NCBI GenBank assembly: GCA_002354005.1
Contig: DEKS01000085.1
Location: forward strand, 1 to 21,278
Source: Bacteroidales bacterium UBA2716
Lineage (GTDB): Bacteria > Bacteroidota > Bacteroidia > Bacteroidales > UBA932
Direction: 5' to 3'
DNA: 21,278 nt
Shown: in pieces, positions 8,806 through 15,534 of the stretch
Position numbering within the stretch: position 1 is the stretch's first letter
Layout of the letters: every line of letters begins with the position of its first letter
The notes under the pieces: generated by a model
Seen by the model: only the letters and a program-made list of their open reading frames with translations
What the model was told of the DNA's origin: nothing
Databases searched by the model: none
Made by a program: the position numbers and the translations under genes

Positions 8806-8901
8806 GTCATTGATTCTCACTACATTGCTAATAATCCTCGGCTCCTTTTGCGCCGAGGATTATCCATAAGTGCGTGGTAATCAGGCTGTTATTGGCCAGG
8901 C
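8793..8901. repeat. 109-bp palindromic repeat, copy 1
   Basis: Architecture 10-28-12-9-12-28-10. The core is a perfect 12-bp hairpin ATAATCCTCGGC / GCCGAGGATTAT (8831-8842, 8852-8863) with nine-base loop TCCTTTTGC. The flanking 28-base arms begin with TAA in outward register, and each outer end has a CTGGYC box (CTGGTC at 8795-8800; GGCCAG, its complement, at 8894-8899). The left end overlaps the 3' end of the FAD oxidoreductase gene, including its stop codon. No flanking target duplication is visible. Confidence 0.85.
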
Positions 8902-8916
8902 ACCCCCTTTGCTTCA

Positions 8917-9025
8917 TGTTGGTCGGTAAGTGCCTGATAATCAGTTGATTCCTTATATTCCTCGGCGCAAAAAGGACCGAGGATTATTCATACTTCGCTG
9001 ATTACTAATCACTTATCGGCCAGTT
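8917..9025. repeat. 109-bp palindromic repeat, copy 2 (loop inverted)
   Basis: Same 10-28-12-9-12-28-10 plan. Hairpin 8955-8987 with arms ATATTCCTCGGC / ACCGAGGATTAT (two mismatches) and loop GCAAAAAGG, which on the minus strand reads CCTTTTTGC like copies 1 and 4. The outer arms are the clearest in the set: TAAGTGCCTGATAATCAG at 8927-8944 faces CTGATTACTAATCACTTA at 8998-9015. Ends carry the CTGGCC-like box (TTGGTC at left, GGCCAG at right). Confidence 0.85.
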
Positions 9026-9047
9026 GCTTCAAAACCATGTTCAAGGC

Positions 9048-9156
9048 CGCTGGCAAGTATACACCTGTCACTCAGCGTATTACAAATAATCCTCGGCCCC
9101 AAAAGAGCCGAGGATTATGCGTAATCTATTTAGAATCAATATGTTGCGGGCCAGCT
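9048..9156. repeat. 109-bp palindromic repeat, copy 3 (loop inverted)
   Basis: Perfect 12-bp hairpin ATAATCCTCGGC / GCCGAGGATTAT (9086-9097, 9107-9118) with loop CCCAAAAGA, reading TCTTTTGGG on the minus strand. The 28-base arms are more diverged but in register: CCTG..A.TCAG on the left and ATTGATTCT on the complementary strand at right. Outer boxes CTGGCA (left) and GGCCAG (right). Lies just downstream of the mrp stop codon. Confidence 0.82.
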
Positions 9157-9193
9157 GGGCTGCGGGCCGATGCTGGTCGACAGTGAGCCCAAT

Positions 9194-10255
9194 CTATACG
9201 CCGGCGGCCACCTTGCCGGCCAGGTCCAGGAAAGCCTGGGAGTCCGGACGGTTGAGCAGGGCCACGGGCTCGCCGTTGTCCGCTCCCTCGCGGATGTCCT
9301 GCACCAAGGGTATCTGTCCCAGGAAAGGGATGTCCAGGTTGTGGGCCATCTGGCTGCCGCCGTCCTTCCCGAACAGGTAGTATTTCTCCTCCGGATGGCT
9401 GGCCGGGGTGAACCAGGACATGTTCTCCACCAGCCCCAGGATGGGCTTGTTCACCTGCGGATTGCGGAACATGTTCACGCCGCGGAGGACGTCGGACAGC
9501 GCCACGGCCTGCGGGGTGGTCACAATCACGGCACCGGTCATGGGGACATCGCCAATGAGGGAAATGTGGATATCGCCGGTTCCCGGAGGCATGTCGATAA
9601 GCAGGAAATCCAGCGGCCCCCAGGCGGTTTGCAGGATGATCTGCTTGAGGGCGGTGGAGGCCATGGGACCGCGCCAGATGAGCGCTTGCCCGGCCTGCGA
9701 CACGTGCCCCACGGAGAGCCACTTCACGCCGTATTTCTCCACCGGGATGAACAGGTTGGTGTTCTCGTCCTCGCCTTCCATCTCGATGGTGACGTCCTCC
9801 GTCCCCGTCATGGTGGGGATGGAGGGGCCGTATACGTCGGCATCGGCCACGCCTACCCGGTAACCCAGGCGGGAGAGCGCCACGGCCAGGTTCACGGTGA
9901 CGGTGCTTTTGCCCACGCCGCCTTTTCCGGAGGCAATGCCGATGATGTGACTCACCTCCCGCAGCTGCTCCAGGTTGAACTCGATGCCCTTGGGCGCCGC
10001 TTTGGCCGGTTCCTTGACCACAGTATCGACCTGAATGTCCGTTCCGCCGGGCAAGTGCCTGTACAGACACGCCTGCACGGCACCTATCAGGTAGTTCTTA
10101 AGCGGGTCCGGACGCTTGGGGAAGCCCAGCGTCACGTGGACGGCGTTATCGGCCAGGTCTATTTTTTCCACCAGCCCGAGGGCCACCACATTCTGGTCCT
10201 CTTTGGCCGGATGCTGCACCTCCTGCAGCCACTGCAAGATTTCTTTCTCGTTCAT
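9194..10255 (-). CDS. mrp: Mrp/ApbC-family iron-sulfur cluster carrier ATPase
   Basis: 353 residues. Residues 1-85 form a MIP18/DUF59-like domain. The ParA/MinD-type P-loop NTPase domain has the deviant Walker A SGKGGVGKST (109-118), the VADADVYGPSIP switch, and Walker B LLIDMPPGTGD (219-228). The family binds and transfers Fe-S clusters to apo-proteins in the cytoplasm. The CxxC usually found after the VENMS motif is absent: here VENMSWFTPASHPEEKYYLFG (276-296) has no cysteine. This form is familiar from Bacteroidota homologues, so it is a lineage trait rather than damage. The gene stands alone, with its own promoter, bracketed by palindromic repeat copies 3 and 4. Candidate clients in the window include the Fe-S dehydrogenase at 12.7-15.5 kb, but this is only proximity. 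Confidence 0.93.
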   Translation of the reverse strand: MNEKEILQWLQEVQHPAKEDQNVVALGLVEKIDLADNAVHVTLGFPKRPDPLKNYLIGAVQACLYRHLPGGTDIQVDTVVKEPAKAAPKGIEFNLEQLREVSHIIGIASGKGGVGKSTVTVNLAVALSRLGYRVGVADADVYGPSIPTMTGTEDVTIEMEGEDENTNLFIPVEKYGVKWLSVGHVSQAGQALIWRGPMASTALKQIILQTAWGPLDFLLIDMPPGTGDIHISLIGDVPMTGAVIVTTPQAVALSDVLRGVNMFRNPQVNKPILGLVENMSWFTPASHPEEKYYLFGKDGGSQMAHNLDIPFLGQIPLVQDIREGADNGEPVALLNRPDSQAFLDLAGKVAAGV

Positions 10256-10274
10256 GTGCTTTCATTTGGGTATG

Positions 10275-10306
10275 CAAAAGTACAAAATAATTGGCAGACT
10301 TTCCAA
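10275..10306 (-). promoter_or_regulatory. Candidate promoter of mrp
   Basis: Minus-strand -7 box TACTTTTG (10275-10282) and a -33-like TTGG (10303-10306) separated by 20 bases, close to the Bacteroidota arrangement TTTG-N19-21-TAnnTTTG. Predicted leader is about 12 nt. Confidence 0.5.
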
Positions 10307-10341
10307 TCAAGTCTCTCCCACCTCTTTTTCGTCTCCTTTCC

Positions 10342-10450
10342 CACTGGCCAATAATCACCTACAAATCAGCAAAATACGTATAATCCTCGGCTCTTTTTGC
10401 GCCGAGGATTATTCATAAAACGTTGTGTGTCAATGTTTTGTCGACCAGCG
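10342..10450. repeat. 109-bp palindromic repeat, copy 4
   Basis: Perfect 12-bp hairpin ATAATCCTCGGC / GCCGAGGATTAT (10380-10391, 10401-10412) with loop TCTTTTTGC in the same orientation as copy 1. Left arm TAATCACCTACAAATCAG keeps the 28-base register; right arm is diverged. Outer boxes CTGGCC (10344-10349) and GACCAG (10443-10448). It sits between the S46 peptidase stop codon (9 bp away) and the mrp promoter, two genes on the same strand. Confidence 0.83.
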
Positions 10451-10458
10451 CCAGAACC

Positions 10459-12540
10459 CTACTTCGCGAAGGTGAGCTCGGAGATAATGTTGGAGGCGCC
10501 GCCGTATTTCTCCACCAGCCAGAGGACGTAGCGGATATCTACGCAGATGCAGCGCTGGAGGTCCGGCTCGAACATGACATCGGAGCTCATGCTCTCCCAG
10601 TTGCCGTCAAAGGCCAGGCCGATGAGGTTGCCCTTGGCGTCCAGCACCGGGGAACCGGAGTTGCCGCCCGTGATGTCGTTGTTGGTGAGGAAGCAGGTGT
10701 GGAGGGTGCCGTCAGCATCGGCCCAGCGACCAAAGTCACCGGTTTCCAGCAGTGCCTTGATGCCGGCAGGCAACTCAAATTCGGGATTGCTGGGATCTTC
10801 TTTCTCCAGCAGGCCCTTGGCGGTGGTGTAGTACTTGTACACCAGGGCGTCCTTGGGGCTGTAGGGCAGCACGTGGCCGTAGGTGAGGCGCATGGTGGAG
10901 TTGGCGTCCGGGTACAGGGCCACGCCTTTCTGCCACTCCAGGAGGGCGGCGGCAAAGTGCTTGCGGGCCAGGTCGAAGGCCGGGTCCGGCATGGCGTACA
11001 GGGCCATGTAGGACGGCATAAGGGCCTCAATCACAGCGGTGCCCAGTTCAACGGCCGGGTCTGCGGCAATCTGGTCTGCGGTGGCAGCCATGAGGCCGGC
11101 CTCGGAGGTGAACACACTCTTGGCAAAAAGGTCTTCCACGTACGCGGGAATGTCCAGGGTGGCAAAATCGCGTTCGCCAATCTTCAGGTAGTTGGCCGGG
11201 TCCGCCGTCTTGCGGTAATGCTCCAGCAGGGCCACCGCTGTTTTCTTGTCGATGGAAGCTACATAGTCCTTATACTCTTCACGTACCTGTTCGCGGGCAT
11301 CGGTGAGGGCCGCCACGGAGTCCTTACCCGCCTGCAGGGCACGTCCGTACAGGCCGGTCATGGCCGTTGCAAACTGCATCAGCTCAATCTGGTAGGGGCC
11401 TTCGATGAGGCGGTTCACGGCGATATTGGCCGCTGCGTTTTTCTCCACATTCTTGGCGATATCGGCCACCGGGTCCCCGTACAGGGCCTTGCGCTCCGGA
11501 GAAGCCTCGATCCAGCCCTTCAGGTTGGCTTCCTTCTGCTCTTCGCGGCCGATGATGTTGAGGGCCTTGAAGGCCAGCTCCTCACCCTGCCACTTCTTCC
11601 AGCCGTTGGCGGAGGAAGCGTATTTGTCGGCATATTTGAGACGGATGGAAGGGTCGGCCACCATCTGCTCCCACATGATGTCCTGGCGGATGGTGCGGGC
11701 GTCGATGCGGATGCGGTTGTTCTCAATCATGCTATTAAGCTGGGCGGCGGTCTGGTAGCGCTGCGTGCGGCCCGGGTAGCCCAGGATCATGGTATAGTCG
11801 CCTTCCTTTACGCCCTTGGTGGCAATCTTGAGGCTGCGGGCGGGCTGGTAGGGGACGTTGAGCTCGCTGTACTCGGCCGGCATGTTGTCTGCACCGGCGT
11901 ACACGCGGAACATGGAGAAGTCGCAGGTGTGGCGGGGCCACATCCAGTTGTCCGTTTCTCCGCCGAACTTGCCCATGGATGCCGGGGGAGCGCCCACAAA
12001 GCGTACGTCCGTATAGGTCCGATACACAATGATATAGTGCACATTGTCGTTGTAGAAGCCCGTGACGGTGACGCGGCAGCCGGGATTGGCGGCCTCTGCG
12101 TTCTTTTTGAGGTCATCGGCCGAGGCGCCCTGCTTCTCAATGGCGTCCGTGACGTCTTCCATGCTCACCAGGAAGGTGACGGTGAGGCCGGGGCAGGGGA
12201 TTTCCTCGCCAAAGTTCTTGGCCCAGTAGCCGTCCATCAGGTAGTTGTGCTCGTCCGTGGACAGGCCCTGGATGCTGCTGTAACCGCAGTGGTGGTTGGT
12301 GACCAGGAGACCCTGGTTGCTGATCATTTCACCGGTGCAGCCGCCGCCAAAGTGGACGATGGCGTCTTTCAGGGAGGTTTTGTTGATGGAGTAGATTTCC
12401 TCCGGAGTCAGCTTGCAGCCGGCCGCCTTGAGGTCTTTTCCGTTGAGTTGTTTCAGGAGGGGCAGGAGCCACATTCCTTCGTCGGCCATGGCGCTCACCG
12501 TAATGGCAAGGCCGGCCAGAAAAGCAAGGATTCGTTTCAT
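10459..12540 (-). CDS. S46 family dipeptidyl-peptidase, DPP7-like
   Basis: 693 residues from the ATG at 12540, which starts a clear signal peptide (MKRILAFLAGLAITVSAMA, then DEGMWLLP, the conserved mature N-terminus). A longer in-frame start at 12588 lies upstream of the predicted transcription start and is rejected. The chymotrypsin-like triad is recognisable: TNHHCGY with His84, WPRHTCDF with Asp207, and GGNSGSPV with Ser628. Family members remove dipeptides from the N-terminus of peptides in the periplasm. Eighteen residues after the catalytic Ser is Gly646 (FDGNW); DPP7 enzymes have Gly here whereas acidic-specific DPP11 has Arg, so a preference for hydrophobic P1 residues is predicted. 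Stand-alone gene with a good promoter; its 3' end is 9 bp from palindromic repeat copy 4. Confidence 0.94.
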   Translation of the reverse strand: MKRILAFLAGLAITVSAMADEGMWLLPLLKQLNGKDLKAAGCKLTPEEIYSINKTSLKDAIVHFGGGCTGEMISNQGLLVTNHHCGYSSIQGLSTDEHNYLMDGYWAKNFGEEIPCPGLTVTFLVSMEDVTDAIEKQGASADDLKKNAEAANPGCRVTVTGFYNDNVHYIIVYRTYTDVRFVGAPPASMGKFGGETDNWMWPRHTCDFSMFRVYAGADNMPAEYSELNVPYQPARSLKIATKGVKEGDYTMILGYPGRTQRYQTAAQLNSMIENNRIRIDARTIRQDIMWEQMVADPSIRLKYADKYASSANGWKKWQGEELAFKALNIIGREEQKEANLKGWIEASPERKALYGDPVADIAKNVEKNAAANIAVNRLIEGPYQIELMQFATAMTGLYGRALQAGKDSVAALTDAREQVREEYKDYVASIDKKTAVALLEHYRKTADPANYLKIGERDFATLDIPAYVEDLFAKSVFTSEAGLMAATADQIAADPAVELGTAVIEALMPSYMALYAMPDPAFDLARKHFAAALLEWQKGVALYPDANSTMRLTYGHVLPYSPKDALVYKYYTTAKGLLEKEDPSNPEFELPAGIKALLETGDFGRWADADGTLHTCFLTNNDITGGNSGSPVLDAKGNLIGLAFDGNWESMSSDVMFEPDLQRCICVDIRYVLWLVEKYGGASNIISELTFAK

Positions 12541-12558
12541 AAAAGACAATTGTTTGCA

Positions 12559-12589
12559 CAAATGTAAACAAAATCCATGTAATCGCAAA
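12559..12589 (-). promoter_or_regulatory. Promoter of the S46 peptidase gene
   Basis: Minus strand: -33 TTTG (12586-12589), 19-base spacer, -7 TACATTTG (12559-12566). This is a full match to the Bacteroidota housekeeping promoter. Transcription would begin near 12552, giving a leader of about 12 nt and supporting the start codon at 12540. Confidence 0.7.
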
Positions 12590-12599
12590 GATTCTTCGC

Positions 12600-12633
12600 T
12601 TCGCTCAGAATGACAGTTCGCTCAGAATGACAG
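12600..12633. repeat. Tandem direct repeat, 2 x 17 bp
   Basis: TTCGCTCAGAATGACAG occurs twice back to back (12600-12616, 12617-12633). The preceding ATTCT (12591-12595) pairs with AGAAT in the first unit to give a small imperfect hairpin. Short intergenic motifs of this type are scattered through many bacterial genomes. It lies between the divergent S46 peptidase and dehydrogenase genes. Confidence 0.85.
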
Positions 12634-12727
12634 TCTTTTTAGGATAATCCAATTAAAATTGCGAAATTTGAAAGATGGAACCATGTGGAGGAGAAAATTT
12701 CACCCCTCCAAAGCACTTCTTCGGACT

Positions 12728-15496
12728 ATGATGGACGCATTTCTGAAGGCCGTAAAGGGCATCCTGCCCAAAGACCGCATTTATACGGACGAGCTTCGTA
12801 CCCTTGCCTGGGGGGCCGATGCCAGCGAATACAAGCTGAAGCCCAGGATAGTTCTGCGTGCCGCCGATGAAATAGAAGTCTCCCGGATTCTCACTCTGGC
12901 ACACGACATGAACCTCCCGGTGACTTTCCGCGCGGCAGGGACCTCCCTTTCCGGGCAGGCCATCACGGACAGCATCCTTCTGGTGGCCGGCAAACATTGG
13001 GAGAAATGGGAATACCACGACGACACCACCGTCACGCTGCAACCGGGCATCGTGGGGGCAAGGGTGAACCAACACCTGGCACCCTTCGGCAGGCACTTCG
13101 GCCCGGATCCGGCCTCCATCGGCAGTTGCATGGTGGGTGGCATTGTGGCCAACAACGCTTCCGGCATGAGCTGCGGCACCCATGCCAACTCGGACAAGAT
13201 GCTTGTGAGCGCCCGTCTGGTACTGGCCGACGGTACCGTCCTGGACACGGGTTCGGAAAATTCGCGGGGAGCCTTCCGGAAAGCGCATCCGGAGATTCTG
13301 CAGGGGCTCGTCAAACTCCGGAAAGAAGTCCTGGCCAACGAAAAGCTGACGCAGCGCATCCGCCATAAATACAGCATCAAGAACGTGACAGGCCTTAATC
13401 TGAGGCCTCTTGTGGCGTACGAAGACCCCTTCGAGATACTTGCTCACCTGATGGTGGGCTCCGAGGGGACCCTGGCCTTTCTGTCGGAAGTGAGCATGAA
13501 AACCCTTCCCATCGCCCCGTACAAGGCCAGCGCCATGATTTATTTCCCGGACATGGTGACGGCCGCCAAGGCCGTTGTGGCCATGAAGGGGAAGCAGGTA
13601 TCGGCCGCGGAACTGTTGGACAAACGGAGCCTGGCTTCCGTGAACGACCCTCATTTACGGGCCGATGTCCCGGATCTCACGGCCGTGCTGACGGAAACGC
13701 AGGCGCAGTCCCCGGAAGCACTGCATGAACAGATTGACGCTATTGTCAATACGCTCAAGCCCTTCCAGGTGGAGGTAAACTTCTCATCAGACCCTGCCGA
13801 AGTGGCGCAGTACTGGGCCATCCGCTCGGGGATATTCCCCACCGTGGGCGGCATGCGGAAAGAGGGGACCACTTGCCTGATTGAAGACGTGGCCTTCCAT
13901 ATCGAAGACCTTCCGGCCGCCACGGCGGATTTGTCGGCCCTGCTGGACAGGCACGGCTACACGGACTCCTGCATTTACGGACATGCCTTGGAAGGAAACT
14001 TCCATTTCATTATCAATCAGGCGTTTGAAACAACGGAGGATATCCTGCGGTATGATGCCATGATTAAAGACGTCGTGGAGCTGGTGGTGGGGAAATACGA
14101 CGGTTCCCTGAAAGCCGAACACGGCACCGGGCGCAATATGGCACCGTTCGTGGAGCAGGAATGGGGAGCGGAGACTTTCGGCCTGATGAGACGTATCAAA
14201 AACCTGCTGGACCCCAAAGGCATCCTGAATCCCGGCGTGATTTTCAACGAGGACCGGGACTGCTACCTCAAGAACCTCAAAACCATGCCCGTGCTGCCTT
14301 ACGAGGGCGTTAACAAGTGCATAGAATGTGGTTTCTGCGAGGTGAACTGCGTAACCTGCGGTTTCACGCTGAGCTCCCGCACCCGGATCGTGGTCCAGCG
14401 TGAGATAGCTCGCAGAAAAGCCGCCGGTGAGCCTTGGGAAGCCTTGGAAAAGGCCTACAAGTACCCCGGGCAGGTCACGTGTGCCGGAGACGGCCTGTGT
14501 TCCACCTCCTGCCCCATGCACATCAATGTGGGAGACATGACCCATGAACTTCGCAAAGCGCAGCTGGGAGCCGCCGGAAACTGGCTGGGGGCCTGGGTGG
14601 CAGAGCATTTCAGGGGCACCAAAACTTTGGTACGCGGCACCCTGGGCGTGGCTCATGCCGCCAACCTGGTCTTGGGCGATACGCTCATGGGCGCAGTCGG
14701 AAAGGGACTGCATGCCGTGGGAGTCCCGCTCTTGACTCCTGAAACACCGCTTCCCCTGAAAATGAGGAAACTCTCATCCCCTCAAAGCCCGCTCAAGGTG
14801 GTTTATTTTCCCAGCTGCCTCAATCAAACCATGGCGCAGGCACCGGCCGATACTGTCAAACCCCTTATGGAAGAGACGGTCGAACTGCTGCACAAAGCCG
14901 GCTATGAGGTTATTTTCCCGCCCCGGATGGAGACGCTTTGCTGCGGCACTATCTGGGAAAGCAAGGGGATGCCGGAGGTGGCCGACAAGAAGCTGCGGGA
15001 GCTGGAGGAATCCCTTTGGGAAGCATCGGCCCAAGGGAAATATCCGGTGCTCTGTGACCAAAGCCCTTGTTTGCACAGGATGCGTAAGGGAATCAAAACC
15101 ATGCATTTATACGAGCCGGCAGAATTCCTGCTGCGCTTTGTGGCCCCCCGGCTGGAATTCCATCCCACCGATACGCCCGTGGCCGTGCATGTGACTTGCT
15201 CCACCCGCCTGATGGGCCTCAAGGACGCCTTGGTGCAGCTGGCCCAAAAATGCTCCACGCAGGTGTATGTGCCGGAAGAGATTGGCTGCTGTGCCTATGC
15301 CGGAGACAAGGGCATGACCCATCCGGAGGTGAATGCCTATGCGCTCAGGAAGTTGAAATCGGCCTTGAAAGACCATGGAATCAAGGAGGGCTACTCCAAC
15401 AGCCGCACGTGCGAGATAGGCCTTTCCACCCACGGGGGCATCACCTATCGCTCCATCGTTTATCTGGTGAACGCCTGTACTACGCCCAAGGCCTGA
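12728..15496 (+). CDS. FAD-binding and Fe-S-binding dehydrogenase (D-lactate/glycolate type fusion)
   Basis: 922 residues from the ATG at 12728. In-frame starts at 12683 (ATG) and 12659 (TTG) exist, but family members begin close to the segment around GILPKDRIYTDELRTLAWG, so 12728 or 12731 is preferred. Domains: FAD-binding PCMH type with FRAAGTSLSGQ at 67-77; FAD-linked oxidase C-terminal domain ending near residue 507 with KAEHGTGRNMAPF; two ferredoxin-like cysteine clusters, CIECGFCEVNC (531-541) and CAGDGLCSTSCP (585-596); then two CCG domains with CCG at 738-740 and CCAYAGDKG from 854. This GlcD-GlcF-like fusion oxidises a 2-hydroxyacid, most often D-lactate, and passes electrons through Fe-S centres toward quinone. 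No membrane helix is evident, so it would be peripheral. Monocistronic. A weak -7 box (GAAATTTG, 12663-12670) lies upstream. Substrate is inferred from the family. Confidence 0.9.
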   Translation: MMDAFLKAVKGILPKDRIYTDELRTLAWGADASEYKLKPRIVLRAADEIEVSRILTLAHDMNLPVTFRAAGTSLSGQAITDSILLVAGKHWEKWEYHDDTTVTLQPGIVGARVNQHLAPFGRHFGPDPASIGSCMVGGIVANNASGMSCGTHANSDKMLVSARLVLADGTVLDTGSENSRGAFRKAHPEILQGLVKLRKEVLANEKLTQRIRHKYSIKNVTGLNLRPLVAYEDPFEILAHLMVGSEGTLAFLSEVSMKTLPIAPYKASAMIYFPDMVTAAKAVVAMKGKQVSAAELLDKRSLASVNDPHLRADVPDLTAVLTETQAQSPEALHEQIDAIVNTLKPFQVEVNFSSDPAEVAQYWAIRSGIFPTVGGMRKEGTTCLIEDVAFHIEDLPAATADLSALLDRHGYTDSCIYGHALEGNFHFIINQAFETTEDILRYDAMIKDVVELVVGKYDGSLKAEHGTGRNMAPFVEQEWGAETFGLMRRIKNLLDPKGILNPGVIFNEDRDCYLKNLKTMPVLPYEGVNKCIECGFCEVNCVTCGFTLSSRTRIVVQREIARRKAAGEPWEALEKAYKYPGQVTCAGDGLCSTSCPMHINVGDMTHELRKAQLGAAGNWLGAWVAEHFRGTKTLVRGTLGVAHAANLVLGDTLMGAVGKGLHAVGVPLLTPETPLPLKMRKLSSPQSPLKVVYFPSCLNQTMAQAPADTVKPLMEETVELLHKAGYEVIFPPRMETLCCGTIWESKGMPEVADKKLRELEESLWEASAQGKYPVLCDQSPCLHRMRKGIKTMHLYEPAEFLLRFVAPRLEFHPTDTPVAVHVTCSTRLMGLKDALVQLAQKCSTQVYVPEEIGCCAYAGDKGMTHPEVNAYALRKLKSALKDHGIKEGYSNSRTCEIGLSTHGGITYRSIVYLVNACTTPKA

Positions 15497-15534
15497 ACAG
15501 TGACCGGCCCGTTACGGAAACCCCGTCCGTCGCC

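Noticed and set aside
8831..8863. The hairpins as ordinary intrinsic terminators
   Set aside because: The T-run is in the loop and no U-tract follows the stem. They may still influence transcription ends, but they do not have the classical form, and the similarity extends far beyond the stem.
8831..9118. The three hairpins as a CRISPR array
   Set aside because: Units are palindromic over 109 bp, occur in both loop orientations, and the gaps between them (15 and 22 bp) are unequal and related in sequence; no cas gene is present.
9157..9193. A possible extra half-copy of the palindromic repeat (CTGGTCGA near 9174)
   Set aside because: Only the outer box matches; the adjoining bases do not follow the arm consensus convincingly.
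9126..10070. A 314-codon minus-strand frame overlapping mrp
   Set aside because: It is the same strand but a shifted frame of mrp; Arg/Gly/His-rich composition and no motifs, while the mrp frame has P-loop and Walker B.
10423..12567. A 714-codon open frame on the plus strand opposite the S46 peptidase
   Set aside because: Antisense to a gene with an intact catalytic triad and signal peptide; composition is that of a mirror frame and no domain is visible.
15497..15534. Terminator between the convergent dehydrogenase and barrel genes
   Set aside because: Only a short imperfect ACGGA/TCCGT pairing with no T-run; too weak to annotate.
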